Notes: generated by a model from the letters alone, not told the origin. 64,000 nt of DNA from Candidatus Hydrogenedentota bacterium (GCA_024278275.1 JAJRTN010000002.1:1-64000), one strand, 5' to 3'; numbered from the stretch's first letter, positions 44,201 through 51,085 are shown. Numbers and translations are program-made.

Positions 44201-45463
44201 GGTGTCCGGGGCGCTGCTGTCCCAGGGATCGCTTACAACCAGCCGCGCCGTGTAAAGCCCCGGCAGGTCCGCCGTGAAGGTGGGTTGGGCCGAAGCCGGG
44301 TTATCCAGCGCGGCCGTGCTGCCCGCCGGAAAACCCACCAGTTGCCACGCGAACGTAAGGGGGTCGCCATCCGGGTCGAAGCTGCCCCGGCCGTCGAGCG
44401 TGACGGCGGCCCCCAGCACCACGCGATGATCCGGGCCGGCCTTCGCCACGGGAATCCCGTTGGTCGCCGTCACCACCACGGTGTCGGGGGCGCTGTCGTT
44501 CCAGGGGTCGCTTACGACCAATTCCACCGTATAAACGCCCGGCAGATCCGCCGTGAAAGCGGGTTGCGAAGCCGCGGGATCGTCCAGCACGGCCGTGCTG
44601 CCCACCGGGACATTGACCAACAGCCAGGCAAACGTCAGGGGATCCCCGTTCGGATCCGAACTGTTGCGGCCGTCCAACGTGACCACCGTCCCCGGTGACA
44701 CATTCTGATCATTCCCGGCGTCGGCCATGGGTATTCCGTTGGGCAGCATTTCAACGGTCACGGTATCGCTGTCCGAGAGGCTTCCGTCATCGACGGTAAG
44801 CTCGAATACATAGGCACCCGCCACATCCGGCGTCACGGTGGGATTCGCGCTGTTGGCCCCGTTTATGTTTTCGGTGGAAAGCCGGCTGGCCTCCGGCACG
44901 GTGAGCAGCACCCACGCGAAAGCCAGGGGATCCCCGTCGGGATCTTCCGAGCCGCTGCCATCGAGTTGTACTTCCGTGTTGAAGCCGACCTGCTGGTCCA
45001 CGCCCGCGTCCGCCACCGGCGGTTGATTCGGATCGGTGATGGTGATGAACGCCGGTTTCTTCAGTTCAATCACAACCGTTTCGTCCGCCTTGGCGCCCGG
45101 CGGATTCTCGGAAACCGTTACGGACAGGGTAATGTCGAAAACACCCGCGGTGTTGTACACATGCGTGGCGGTCCGACCGGCACCCCGGGCGCCATCGCCA
45201 AAGTCCCACGCCCACCCCCGGACATAAAGCATGGACGCGCCGGGGTCCTCACCGCGAAACTTCTCCGCGAGCACGTAGGGATCCACCGCCTCGGCCGTGC
45301 CCACGAAAGTAACCGATGTTCCGGGCGGGCCGCTGTGGGGCGCGCCGTCGAAATCGATGATGACACGGTCTCCCACGGGACAACCGGCGAGCATGCACGC
45401 CGCGAAGAGAACCACTGCCACACCGAGGGTCTTGGATGATACCCGCCAGTGCATTCTATTCAT
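38249..45463 (-). CDS. giant PKD-repeat surface lipoprotein (2404 residues)
   Basis: The ATG at 45463 follows a good GAGGAG site. The N-terminus ends in CMLAGCPVG, a lipobox, so the protein is lipid-anchored. Residues about 35-140 form a classical PKD domain (WAWDFGDGARGAGRTATHVY). Residues about 144-1780 hold 17 tandem PKD/REJ-like units of about 96 residues, most starting NSPPVADAGPDQTRLV and containing LDGSGSSDVDGDPLT. Five DUF5011/HYR-like units follow (ECGTPYQEAGAVVSD; VEDTTPP linkers). From about 2180 to the end a jelly-roll-like domain (ALVYQAGFEVDLDGF...) resembles lectin or MAM-type binding modules. An adhesin or a carbohydrate-binding surface stalk is likely. Calcium sites are suggested by the DxDGDPL loops. 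No peptidase or sorting motif was seen. The central repeats are nearly identical in DNA, so copy number may vary or be mis-assembled. Confidence 0.85.
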   Translation of the reverse strand: MNRMHWRVSSKTLGVAVVLFAACMLAGCPVGDRVIIDFDGAPHSGPPGTSVTFVGTAEAVDPYVLAEKFRGEDPGASMLYVRGWAWDFGDGARGAGRTATHVYNTAGVFDITLSVTVSENPPGAKADETVVIELKKPAFITITDPNQPPVADAGVDQQVGFNTEVQLDGSGSEDPDGDPLAFAWVLLTVPEASRLSTENINGANSANPTVTPDVAGAYVFELTVDDGSLSDSDTVTVEMLPNGIPMADAGNDQNVSPGTVVTLDGRNSSDPNGDPLTFAWLLVNVPVGSTAVLDDPAASQPAFTADLPGVYTVELVVSDPWNDSAPDTVVVTATNGIPVAKAGPDHRVVLGAAVTLDGRGSFDPDGDPLTFAWQLVGFPAGSTAALDNPASAQPTFTADLPGLYTARLVVSDPWDSSAPDTVVVSTLNTVPTADAGPDQTRLVGQTATLDGSGSSDADGDPLTFSWSFVSRPALSSSELSDAASVSPRFTIDAPGDYVIQLVVNDGDADSEPDTVVVSTDNSPPVADAGPDQTRLVTETATLDGSGSSDVDGDPLTFSWSFVSIPGGSAAALNGADTVSPRFTIDVPGDYVVQLVVNDDTVDSEPDTVVVSTDNSPPVADAGADQTRLVTETATLDGSGSSDVDGDPLTFAWSFVSKPEGNSGDKSAAVLDDPTSVTPSFVVDLPGNYVLQLVVNDGTVDSEADTVVVSTDNSPPVADAGPDQTRLVTETATLDGSGSSDVDGDPLTYSWSFVSRPEGDEGGKSTATLDDPTTVNPSFVVDLPGNYVLQLVVNDGTVDSEPDTVVVSTENSPPVADAGADQTRLVTETATLDGSGSSDVDGDPLAYAWRFVSMPAGSAAALTDVTAVRPSFVVDLPGNYVLQLVVNDGTVDSEADTVVVSTENSPPVADAGPDQTRRVTETATLDGRGSSDVDGDPLTYSWRFVSRPGGGEGGESTATLDDPTAVNPSFVVDLPGEYILQLVVNDGTVDSAPDTVVVSTVNSPPVADAGPDQTRRVTETATLDGRGSSDVDGDPLTFSWRFVSKPGDEGGAKSNAVLDDPTAVSPSFVVDLPGEYILQLVVNDGTVDSAPDTVVVSTVNSPPVADAGPDQTRLVTQRVTLDGSGSSDVDGDPLTYSWSFLPVPRGADGTTTSTAALDDPAAVGPSFVIDLPGQYVLQLIVNDGTVDSAPDTVVITTENSPPVADAGPDQTRLVTETVTLNGSRSSDVDGDPLTYAWSFVSKPSGGDTKSAAVLDDPTAVSPTFVIDLPGTYILQLVVNDGTVDSAPDTVVITTENSPPVADAGPDQTRLVTETVTLNGSGSSDVDGDPLTYAWSFVSKPSGGATKSAAVLDDPTAVSPTFVIDLPGVYVLQLVVNDGTVDSAPDTVVITTENSPPVADAGPDQTHFVTDMVTLNGGGSHDVDGDPLTYAWSFLSVPGVSPDQSTATLSNPASPTPTFVIDLPGTYVVQLIVNDGTVDSAPDTVVITTENSPPVADAGPDQSGRVFDTITLDGSGSSDVDGDSLIFAWSVVSSPDGVADPSALLNDATAVQPFFTIEAGGTYIFQLVVNDGTVDSVPDTVVVTTENTPPVADAGADQTGRVFDTITLDGTASFDVDNDPLTYSWSFLSKPEQGGPAKSTAQLVGADTATPSFIIDVAGTYVLQLIVNDGTADSAPDTVQVTTENTPPVADAGPDREVPITDDVMLDGTGSFDVDNDPLTYRWSVLSVPLGGDQQEKAGPFDFILDDVTSPTPSFFPEAPGDYVFQLIVNDGTVDSLPDGVVITAVNQPPTITLIGDGALTLECGTPYQEAGAVVSDPESGDISHRLNISGTVDAGTPGEYTLTYTASDIFGAEADPVTRTVTVEDTTTPDIELEPFDGPPLHIECGSNTPIPGASATDTCDTQTPIPVDRDTGGLDLFAPGTYTVTYSATDGAGNTGTVELTVIVEDTTPPVLEILGADPLTVECGDPYVDPGAVATDTCEGDLNNVTIDDSQVDTTVPGTYAVGFSVSDGAGNTATGSRTVVVEDTTPPGITFIGPSVQTVECGTSYEELGAVAEDNCDPDPFLEINVIDENTSVTGSFLVVYTATDAAGNTASRTRTVIVEDTIPPEITQVDPGPLHLNCGGYLLIPGATAIDQCDGETVVQIDVSGVNMQTRGEYQVIYRSTDNAGNTGESIRTVFIEGICPLENGTVCPDGGLPRGALVYQAGFEVDLDGFILDNTAGSGNGLWHRSAACYGPNAIDGTPTMLYFGQDDTCDYDTGQATGGLATSPTISLPGGAGTATLVFNYFLITEGASGSTTDYAAVLVFESGSGFETLADNSDGAGVVKAVIFQLCDDAPIPDGGQAKILPPGSVVNWYTAVIDISRFRGSDINVQFLFDSGDQNINFLPGFAVDNVTVYASPEPTP

Positions 45464-45675
45464 GAGATGACTCCTCGTAGTGCTCAGGTCACACACAGGC
45501 ACCAGGCACACCACCTCCCCGCCGGTCCCGGCCAACGCGATGACCGTACACACTTCCGATAGTACGCATGCTGCTCAAATCTATATCGTTATGGGGCATT
45601 TTATCATGCCTCGTGCCATTGGGCAACGCGACAAAAAACAAGGCAAAAAACAAGGCCGATGGTTGTCGATTGTTT

Positions 45676-45826
45676 AGTGCCAGTTGCGAAAAGGCGATTT
45701 TCAGCGTAACCGCCCCATGCTCCTGCATGTTGTGGTTATCCTGGCCGCAACATACCAAGAATCAGGACCAAACGCGGTCCTGTGGATGGCACGTGAAAAG
45801 CTCCTCCATTTTTCGCAAAATGCCTC
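45676..45826. repeat. repeat family B, copy 2
   Basis: AGTGCCAGTTGCGAAAAGGC at the left, TTTTTCGCAAAATGCCTC at the right, and a central GTTGTGG...CCGCAAC hairpin match the element at 7851-8003 in reverse orientation, including GCGTAACCGCC and GGCACGTGAAAAG inside. This copy has an insertion of about 20 bp (AAGAATCAGGACCAAACGCG) between hairpin and right end and no obvious long direct repeat. It lies in the 576-bp gap before the alginate-export gene, where no gene is seen. Confidence 0.7.
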
Positions 45827-45924
45827 TTTATGCAAATGTCCTGTAAACCGTAGTATACTCCGGCTTGACATGCAGCCCGGCAAAAGGCGTCCCGATTGGG
45901 CAGGGGTCTCCCCAGGCCGGAATG

Positions 45925-45953
45925 TTGACAGGCTTGTGAACCTCTGGTAGGTT
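45925..45953 (+). promoter_or_regulatory. candidate promoter of the alginate-export-type porin
   Basis: A perfect TTGACA (45925-45930) is followed after 17 bp by TAGGTT (45948-45953). The leader would be about 80 nt to ATG 46040. Confidence 0.5.
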
Positions 45954-46039
45954 ACCGTTTGGGGCAAGGGAGGCTGTATGCCGGATGGACCGCACAACGT
46001 GCCCAGCTCCCGGCAAAACCGGGAAGGAGATATGGACCA

Positions 46040-47635
46040 ATGCGCCACCCACGGACACTCAGGATTGTCGCGCTGCTGACCATGGCTCTTTCTTTTGCCC
46101 CCGGCGGACGTGCCGCGTTGCAGAACGTCCAGGTGGGCGGCGAAGTGCGCATTCGCGGAAACTATTGGTACAACACCTTTAACGGCGGGCTGGCGCCTGG
46201 TGTCGTGCGGCCGGTCGCCCGTATCCCCGGTGCCTTCTTTGGCGGCCGGGCCATCGGGGACGCCCTGGGTGGTCAGCGTCCCACGAGTTACTACGATTGG
46301 GATTCCCGGGGGGCGGATTACCGGCTCACGGAGCAGCGCACCGTGCTCAACCTCCAGGCGGATTTCTCCGATGGCGTATCCACCCATGTCGCGTTGGAGT
46401 CCTTCGACATCTGGGGAGAGGACTTCCGCTCAAACTATGTAACCGGCGTGGATGGACGTGCGGCGAGCGTGGACGATGTTGAAGTGTACGAGGCCTATAT
46501 GGACGTGTCCGATCTCTTCGGCTCTCCCCTTCGTCTGCGCGTGGGACGTCAGGAACTGGTTCTGGGCAGGGGCTGGCTGGTGGGCAACGGCGACGCCCAA
46601 CCCGAGTTTCGCGGGCTTTCCTTTGACGGCGTGCGCCTGACCTACGTTCTCGACAACCTGGCGGTCGATGCCTTCTGGGCCAAACTCGCCGAACGCAGTC
46701 CCGTCGAGACGGACGGCGATATTGATTTCTACGGCATCTACGGCAGTTACACGGGCGTGAACAACCTGGTGCTGGACGCCTATTGGCTGTTCCTGCGCGA
46801 TGCGCGTCACATTGAAGACACCCCAAGCGTGCCCCTGCGCAACGCGGTCGAAAACCTGGCAGGCGTCGATGACTATGGCGTGACACGCCTCCACACCCTC
46901 GGCGCGCGCGTGGCGGGAACCTGGGGCGCCTTCGACCTGGAAGCCGAAGTGGCCTACCAGTTTGGACAGGCCGATCAGGTCGGCCGCCTTTTCCGGCCTT
47001 TCACCTACGGGGATGACGGTGCCACCTTCGACGCCCTGGCCGCCACGCTTGAATTGGGCTACACCCTCGACATGGCCTGGCAGCCGCGGTTTTTCGCCGG
47101 CGGCGCCTACTTCGAGGGCGAAGACAACCGCGGCCAGAGTTTCGGCGAATGGCTCAACCCCTTGGACAAGCCCAAAGCCAGCATCAGCTTTAACCGGCTT
47201 TTCTCGAACGTGTCCTACAGCTACTTTCTCGACGACATGGCGCAACTGTCCAACGTGTGGACCCTGCGTGCCGGTCTTTCCGCGTCACCCACCGAGCAGC
47301 TTGCCTTGAAGGCGCACGTGGCCTGGTTCGGCGCCCTGGAAACCTTCGACCTGCCCCGCCCGCTCATTATGTTCCGGGGCGCGCCCCTGGGAATCGTGAA
47401 TCCTTTTACCTTTATCACCCGCAACGCGGACGACAACCTCGGTTGGGAGACCAACCTCGCCGCGACCTATCGCTACACAGACGACCTCGAGGTGGAAACC
47501 GGCTGGTCCCACCTCTTCACGGGGGACGGGCTGAAAGACGGGAATTACGTGGATCTGAACGGCCTGCTTTTCAACCGCGGCACGGACAACCAGGACGCCG
47601 ATTATCTCTACTGGCAGTTCCTGGTGCGGTTCTAG
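46040..47635 (+). CDS. alginate-export (AlgE-like) family outer-membrane porin
   Basis: A 531-residue outer-membrane barrel. The ATG at 46040 follows AAGGAGATATGGACC, and MRHPRTLRIVALLTMALSFA begins the signal peptide. GEVRIRGNYWYNTF, RLTEQRTVLNLQADFSDGV, LRLRVGRQELVLGRGWLVGN and ARVAGTWGAFDLEAEVAYQF are typical of the alginate_exp family. The chain ends in phenylalanine (YWQFLVRF), the BAM signal. Family members include alginate exporters and many general porins, and no alginate genes are near, so substrate is open. It is followed 28 bp later by a HAD hydrolase gene on the same strand. Confidence 0.85.
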   Translation: MRHPRTLRIVALLTMALSFAPGGRAALQNVQVGGEVRIRGNYWYNTFNGGLAPGVVRPVARIPGAFFGGRAIGDALGGQRPTSYYDWDSRGADYRLTEQRTVLNLQADFSDGVSTHVALESFDIWGEDFRSNYVTGVDGRAASVDDVEVYEAYMDVSDLFGSPLRLRVGRQELVLGRGWLVGNGDAQPEFRGLSFDGVRLTYVLDNLAVDAFWAKLAERSPVETDGDIDFYGIYGSYTGVNNLVLDAYWLFLRDARHIEDTPSVPLRNAVENLAGVDDYGVTRLHTLGARVAGTWGAFDLEAEVAYQFGQADQVGRLFRPFTYGDDGATFDALAATLELGYTLDMAWQPRFFAGGAYFEGEDNRGQSFGEWLNPLDKPKASISFNRLFSNVSYSYFLDDMAQLSNVWTLRAGLSASPTEQLALKAHVAWFGALETFDLPRPLIMFRGAPLGIVNPFTFITRNADDNLGWETNLAATYRYTDDLEVETGWSHLFTGDGLKDGNYVDLNGLLFNRGTDNQDADYLYWQFLVRF

Positions 47636-47663
47636 CGGAGAAACCCATGCGCCGGACTTCCCC

Positions 47664-48284
47664 ATGAAGCGGCTGCTCCTTTTCGATTTCGACGGTGTGA
47701 TCGCGGATTCCCTCGATGTGTTTGCCCGGGTTTTCATGGCGCAATGCCGTGCCCGGGGCTTCGACCGGATCGCCACCACACAGGATTTCCTGGCGTTTTT
47801 CGACGGAAACTTCGTGCAGGGTTTGCGCAAGGTCGGCTTCCATCCCTTCAAAATACGCCGGCTCCTCAGGGCCTTTACACCGAAAATTGCCGAAGCAATG
47901 TCGGAGGTCCAGCCTTTTGACGGAATGACCCCGCTCCTCTCCGACGCGGCCCGCACGCACCCCACCTACGTGATCACTTCCAGCATGACGCCGGTGGTTG
48001 AAGATTTTCTCACGCACCATGGGGTAACGGGGCTGCGGGCCGTCCTTGGCGCGGACCGGGAACCAAGCAAAGTAAAGAAGATCCGTGGCGCCGTCCGCCG
48101 CCATCCCGGCCTGCCGGCCTACTACGTGGGCGACACCCGGGGCGACATGATCGAGGGGCGTGAGGCGGGCAGTATCACCGTAGCGGTCACCTGGGGATGG
48201 CACGAAACATCCCGCCTTCGTGGCGCGTGTCCCGACCATGTGGTCCACACGCCTGACGATTTACGGAAATTGCTCGGGCTGTAA
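47664..48284 (+). CDS. HAD-superfamily hydrolase (phosphatase-like)
   Basis: A 206-residue haloacid-dehalogenase fold protein. Motif I is LLFDFDGVIADS, with the nucleophile and acid aspartates; motif II is the serine pair in VITSSMTP; motif III lysine is in SKVKKI; motif IV is YVGDTRGDMIEG. The all-helical cap between motifs I and II marks subfamily I, as in phosphoglycolate phosphatases (Gph-like). The substrate is not predictable. It follows the porin gene by 28 bp and may share its transcript. Confidence 0.9.
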   Translation: MKRLLLFDFDGVIADSLDVFARVFMAQCRARGFDRIATTQDFLAFFDGNFVQGLRKVGFHPFKIRRLLRAFTPKIAEAMSEVQPFDGMTPLLSDAARTHPTYVITSSMTPVVEDFLTHHGVTGLRAVLGADREPSKVKKIRGAVRRHPGLPAYYVGDTRGDMIEGREAGSITVAVTWGWHETSRLRGACPDHVVHTPDDLRKLLGL

Positions 48285-48343
48285 ATCCGCGTCAACCGCC
48301 CCATGAACCGGGAAAAATAGTTTTTATCATTGTGCGCCTGAAC

Positions 48344-48372
48344 TTGGCTTTACGTGAGTTCCATGGTATAGT
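48344..48372 (+). promoter_or_regulatory. promoter of the HTH/zinc-finger gene
   Basis: TTGGCT (48344-48349), a 17-bp spacer and TATAGT (48367-48372), with transcription starting near 48379, about 16 nt before ATG 48395. Confidence 0.6.
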
Positions 48373-48394
48373 TTATTGGATTGATGGGAATCCA

Positions 48395-48757
48395 ATGGAG
48401 AACGTGTTGGACCGTGACATCCTCACCATGGCCCAAGTGGCCGAAGCCCTTTCCATGGAAGCGCCCTCCGTTCGGGCCTTGCTTGAAGCGGGAGAACTCC
48501 CCGGCCGGCGTATTGGCTATCAATGGTATGTCACCCGCCGCAAGCTGCTGGCCTTCATCGAAGGCGGAGAGGCCGGCTCAGACCGGTCGGCGTCCGCGCC
48601 CAAACCGCCGCCTTCGGTGGACACCAATGTCTTCCCGTTGAATAATGGATGGCGTTGCGGTCGCTGCGACCAGGCGAACGAGCCCGACCGAGTGGAATGC
48701 GCACACTGCGGACGGGCCCGCTCCGTGCCGCTGATCAACTTTCGGTTGGGGACCTGA
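48395..48757 (+). CDS. excisionase-type HTH fused to a RanBP2-type zinc finger
   Basis: A 120-residue protein. Residues about 6-55 (ILTMAQVAEALSMEAPSVRA...YVTRRKLLAFIEG) form an excisionase/MerR-like winged helix. A proline/serine linker follows, and residues about 89-110 read WRCGRCDQANEPDRVECAHC, which fits W-x-C-x2-C-x3-N-x6-C-x2-C, the RanBP2-type zinc ribbon. That finger is best known in eukaryotic RNA- and ubiquitin-binding proteins and is uncommon in bacteria. The function is unknown; nucleic-acid binding by both ends is plausible. The start at 48395 was chosen by the domain edge and promoter; the Shine-Dalgarno is weak. Its 3' end overlaps the convergent VanZ gene by 23 bp. Confidence 0.7.
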   Translation: MENVLDRDILTMAQVAEALSMEAPSVRALLEAGELPGRRIGYQWYVTRRKLLAFIEGGEAGSDRSASAPKPPPSVDTNVFPLNNGWRCGRCDQANEPDRVECAHCGRARSVPLINFRLGT

Positions 48758-49136
48758 CCGCCTCGGTTACCCCCGGTTTCCGCCGCCACCAGCGCCACAA
48801 GAAGGTTCGCATGAGCAGCGCGCCCACGCCGTCCGCCAACAGATCGAAGTAATCAAACGTGCGGTGGGGCACGAAACGCTGGTGGAATTCATCGGTCAAC
48901 GCGTAGAGCACGGCGAAAAGAACAGGCCCCCAAAAAGCCTTCCATCCCCGTGTACGCCCTCCCGACCAGTACACCCCCATGGATACCACGGCGGTCAGCC
49001 CGGCGTAGATCAAGGCATGGACGATTTTGTCCAGGTGAGGGATGGACAGGCCCACATCGGGAACATGGGACCGGGCGGAGAGTCCGAAGATCAGGGCGCA
49101 GTAGATCGCGGTCGGCAGCCAGTAACGCAGTTTCAC
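48735..49136 (-). CDS. VanZ-like membrane protein
   Basis: A 133-residue protein with about four membrane helices: YWLPTAIYCALIFGLSA, VHALIYAGLTAVVSMGVYW, WGPVLFAVLYALTDEFHQ and a last one near DLLADGVGALL. The pattern DKIVHALIYAGL...LTDEFHQRFVPHRTFDYFDLLAD is characteristic of the VanZ family (named for teicoplanin resistance in enterococci; most bacterial homologues have unknown roles). The GTG at 49136 follows GAGGAGAAACC; the frame extends to a TTG at 49175. It ends inside the 3' end of the convergent HTH/zinc-finger gene. Confidence 0.85.
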   Translation of the reverse strand: MKLRYWLPTAIYCALIFGLSARSHVPDVGLSIPHLDKIVHALIYAGLTAVVSMGVYWSGGRTRGWKAFWGPVLFAVLYALTDEFHQRFVPHRTFDYFDLLADGVGALLMRTFLWRWWRRKPGVTEAVRSPTES

Positions 49137-49293
49137 CGGGTGGGTTTCTCCTCTGGGCGGTGGCGGAGAAGGCAACGCGTGAATGGATGGAGACCGGCCC
49201 GGACATGGTCAGGGGGCCGTGCCTGTCCGTGTTGACTCGTGTTCGTCCTCTCCCTCGCTTGCGGCGTGTCGCCGGATTCCGTATGCTTTTGTC

Positions 49294-50289
49294 ATGGCAG
49301 GGCGATTATACACCCCCCAGCGGCTGCCGGGAATACGCGAGGTGCTGTTACGCCTGGCTTTCGTGGTGGTGCTGATCCTGGGCGCGACCCTAATCGTGTA
49401 TTTCGAGGGCGGGCTGGTTGATACGCGCAGTGGCGCACGACCGGGCATTCTTGACAGCTTCTACTTTGCCGTGGTCACCATCACCACGGTGGGTTATGGC
49501 GACATCGTGCCCGTGGCGACCCACTCGCGCCTCATCGACGCGCTCTTGCTTGCGCCCATGCGCTTCATTTTCATACTGACCGTGTTTGGCACGGCCTACC
49601 AGATTGCCCTTCGGCGCTTTCATGAGGGATACCGGATGAAACACGCGGTAAACAAACTCAACGGGCACAGCATCATCTGCGGTTGCGGCGCCACGGGACG
49701 GGCGGCCATCCGGGAGCTGCTGCTTCAGGGCATCGCGCCCGAACAGATCGTGGCGGTGGACAACGACCCCGAGGCCCTCGAAGAGGGCGCCACCCTGGGC
49801 GTGGTCACCGTCGATGGCGACGCCACGCGCGAACACGTGCTGGGTTCCATCGCCATCGACCGGGCGGCAAGTGTGCTGGTGTGCCCTTCCCGCGACGACA
49901 CGGCGGTGCTGATCACCCTGACCGTTCGTTCCATGAACCCCGAGGCCCGGGTCATCGCCATGTGCCAGGAACCGGAGAATATGAAACTTCTGGAACGGAG
50001 CGGTGCCCACCACATTGTGAACCCCGCCCTGGCCGGCGGCACGCTCATGGCCGCCGCCACCCGCCGCCACCACCTGGCGGAGACCTTGACCGACATGCTC
50101 AGCGTGGGCGGCCGCCTCCAACTTGACGAACGAACCGCCCGCGACGATGAAGTGGGACGGGCACCCGGCGACTTGGCCGGCCTTTCCGTTATCCGCATCT
50201 ATCGGGGCGACCGGCACTTCGATGTGCGCGACCTGCCCGAAATCCAAGCCGGTGACGTGCTGGTCTACGTGGCCCCCGCATCCGCTTGA
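49294..50289 (+). CDS. two-helix potassium channel with cytoplasmic RCK/TrkA domains
   Basis: A 331-residue MthK/Kch-like channel. A first helix (LLRLAFVVVLILGATLIVYF), pore loop with selectivity filter TTVGYGD, and a second helix (FIFILTVFGTAYQIAL) are followed by TrkA-N: HSIICGCGATGRAAIRELL with GxGxxG and the acidic VAVDNDP. A TrkA-C domain (GLSVIRIYRGDRHFDVRDL...AGDVLVYVAP) closes the protein. It should form a tetramer with an RCK gating ring in the inner membrane, conducting K+. The start at 49294 lacks a clear Shine-Dalgarno; upstream in-frame starts are possible. Confidence 0.9.
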   Translation: MAGRLYTPQRLPGIREVLLRLAFVVVLILGATLIVYFEGGLVDTRSGARPGILDSFYFAVVTITTVGYGDIVPVATHSRLIDALLLAPMRFIFILTVFGTAYQIALRRFHEGYRMKHAVNKLNGHSIICGCGATGRAAIRELLLQGIAPEQIVAVDNDPEALEEGATLGVVTVDGDATREHVLGSIAIDRAASVLVCPSRDDTAVLITLTVRSMNPEARVIAMCQEPENMKLLERSGAHHIVNPALAGGTLMAAATRRHHLAETLTDMLSVGGRLQLDERTARDDEVGRAPGDLAGLSVIRIYRGDRHFDVRDLPEIQAGDVLVYVAPASA

Positions 50290-50647
50290 CAGGCATCGAA
50301 ATCCGCTAAGCGCTCACGGGCTTTCATAATCCCTCATGGCGAGAAAGCCCGGGCGACCGTGGCAATCCGGGTCCCCAAGGACGCTCCCCTACACCGGGGG
50401 ACCACATCACCGTGCCTTCGCAAAAGCATACCTTCCATCTCGCGCAACGGCTCGTTCCTTGCGCAACAGACTTTTGTCGGAGACGTCATCCCGGGTATGG
50501 AAAACCGCCGCTTCCGCGATGGCGCGTTTGAGCACATCCTGAATCCGAATTCGCTAAACGTACTCGGTAGAGCGGGCCAACGGGCGGGACGTCATGTCCA
50601 ACGCTCCCCGGAACCTGTCCCACATGAACCACCACAAAAAAATACAT
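50290..50647. other. gap without a recognised gene
   Basis: Short frames exist on both strands (for example 50359-50682 + and 50334-50537 -), but none has a recognised motif, ribosome-binding site or convincing codon pattern. It may hold gene remnants. Confidence 0.4.
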
Positions 50648-50705
50648 ACACAATATATTGTGTTATTCTTGAGAAGAAGTAAAAATATAGCCCATTATAT
50701 AGCGT
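50648..50705. promoter_or_regulatory. NrdR-box-like operator pair 1
   Basis: ACACAATATATTGTGT (50648-50663) is a perfect 16-bp palindrome and fits the NrdR-box consensus acaCwAtATaTwGtgt. A second, weaker copy GCCCATTATATAGCGT (50690-50705, 12 of 16) lies 42 bp away centre to centre, four helical turns. On the minus strand the weaker copy overlaps a perfect TATAAT. No NrdR-type target is recognised to the left; the ribonucleotide reductase operon is to the right. Confidence 0.6.
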
Positions 50706-50972
50706 CCAAATCTTGCCAAACTTTTCCGGCCCGCCCATCTTCGATCTGCCGGCACGGGGAATCATAGGGCAAAAATCGACAAGACCCACCCGTCTTGGAT
50801 CGACGATCACCAAGCGCTTCACCGGGGAAGATTCGCACCGTCTCACGGGGCGCTGATGCCGGTACCTTCCCCTTCGGACAACGCTTACCCAACCGTGCCG
50901 GGGTTTCTATTCGGTTGTTGGCCTGGTGTAGTACACGGCGCACCCAAAGCAGGCTTAGGTGCGCCCATTAAC
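50706..50972. other. gap between the two NrdR-box pairs, with a terminator-like hairpin
   Basis: No gene is recognised. GGCGCACC (50937-50944) and GGTGCGCC (50958-50965) form a hairpin just before the second box pair, so a short transcript starting near pair 1 could end here. I looked for a B12 box of a cobalamin riboswitch and did not find one. Confidence 0.4.
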
Positions 50973-51019
50973 ATACATTATATTGTGTATAACAAAAATC
51001 ATAATACCATATATAGATA
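50973..51019. promoter_or_regulatory. NrdR-box-like operator pair 2 upstream of thyX-nrdJ
   Basis: ATACATTATATTGTGT (50973-50988, 14 of 16 to the perfect box at 50648) and ATACCATATATAGATA (51004-51019, weaker) are 31 bp apart centre to centre. That is the three-turn spacing typical of paired NrdR boxes. They lie about 100-150 bp upstream of the predicted transcription start of the thyX-nrdJ operon. NrdR is the ATP/dATP-sensing repressor of ribonucleotide reductase genes; its own gene is not in this window. Confidence 0.65.
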
Positions 51020-51085
51020 TTTCAAAAAACGCTTGTGTGTGTGAATTTTACGAATAGCGTAAGTGTCGCACGGCGGATAAAGGAC

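Noticed and set aside
39900-45050. Tandem repeats considered as a CRISPR-like array
   Set aside because: The period is about 290 bp, the repeats are coding PKD units without short spacers, and no cas gene is near.
50359-50682. 107-residue plus-strand frame after the potassium channel
   Set aside because: No motif, no ribosome-binding site, and its end runs through the AT-rich NrdR-box palindrome; probably not a gene.
50706-50972. Cobalamin riboswitch upstream of the B12-dependent reductase
   Set aside because: No B12-box sequence or matching stem arrangement was found; NrdR-type boxes explain the regulation better.
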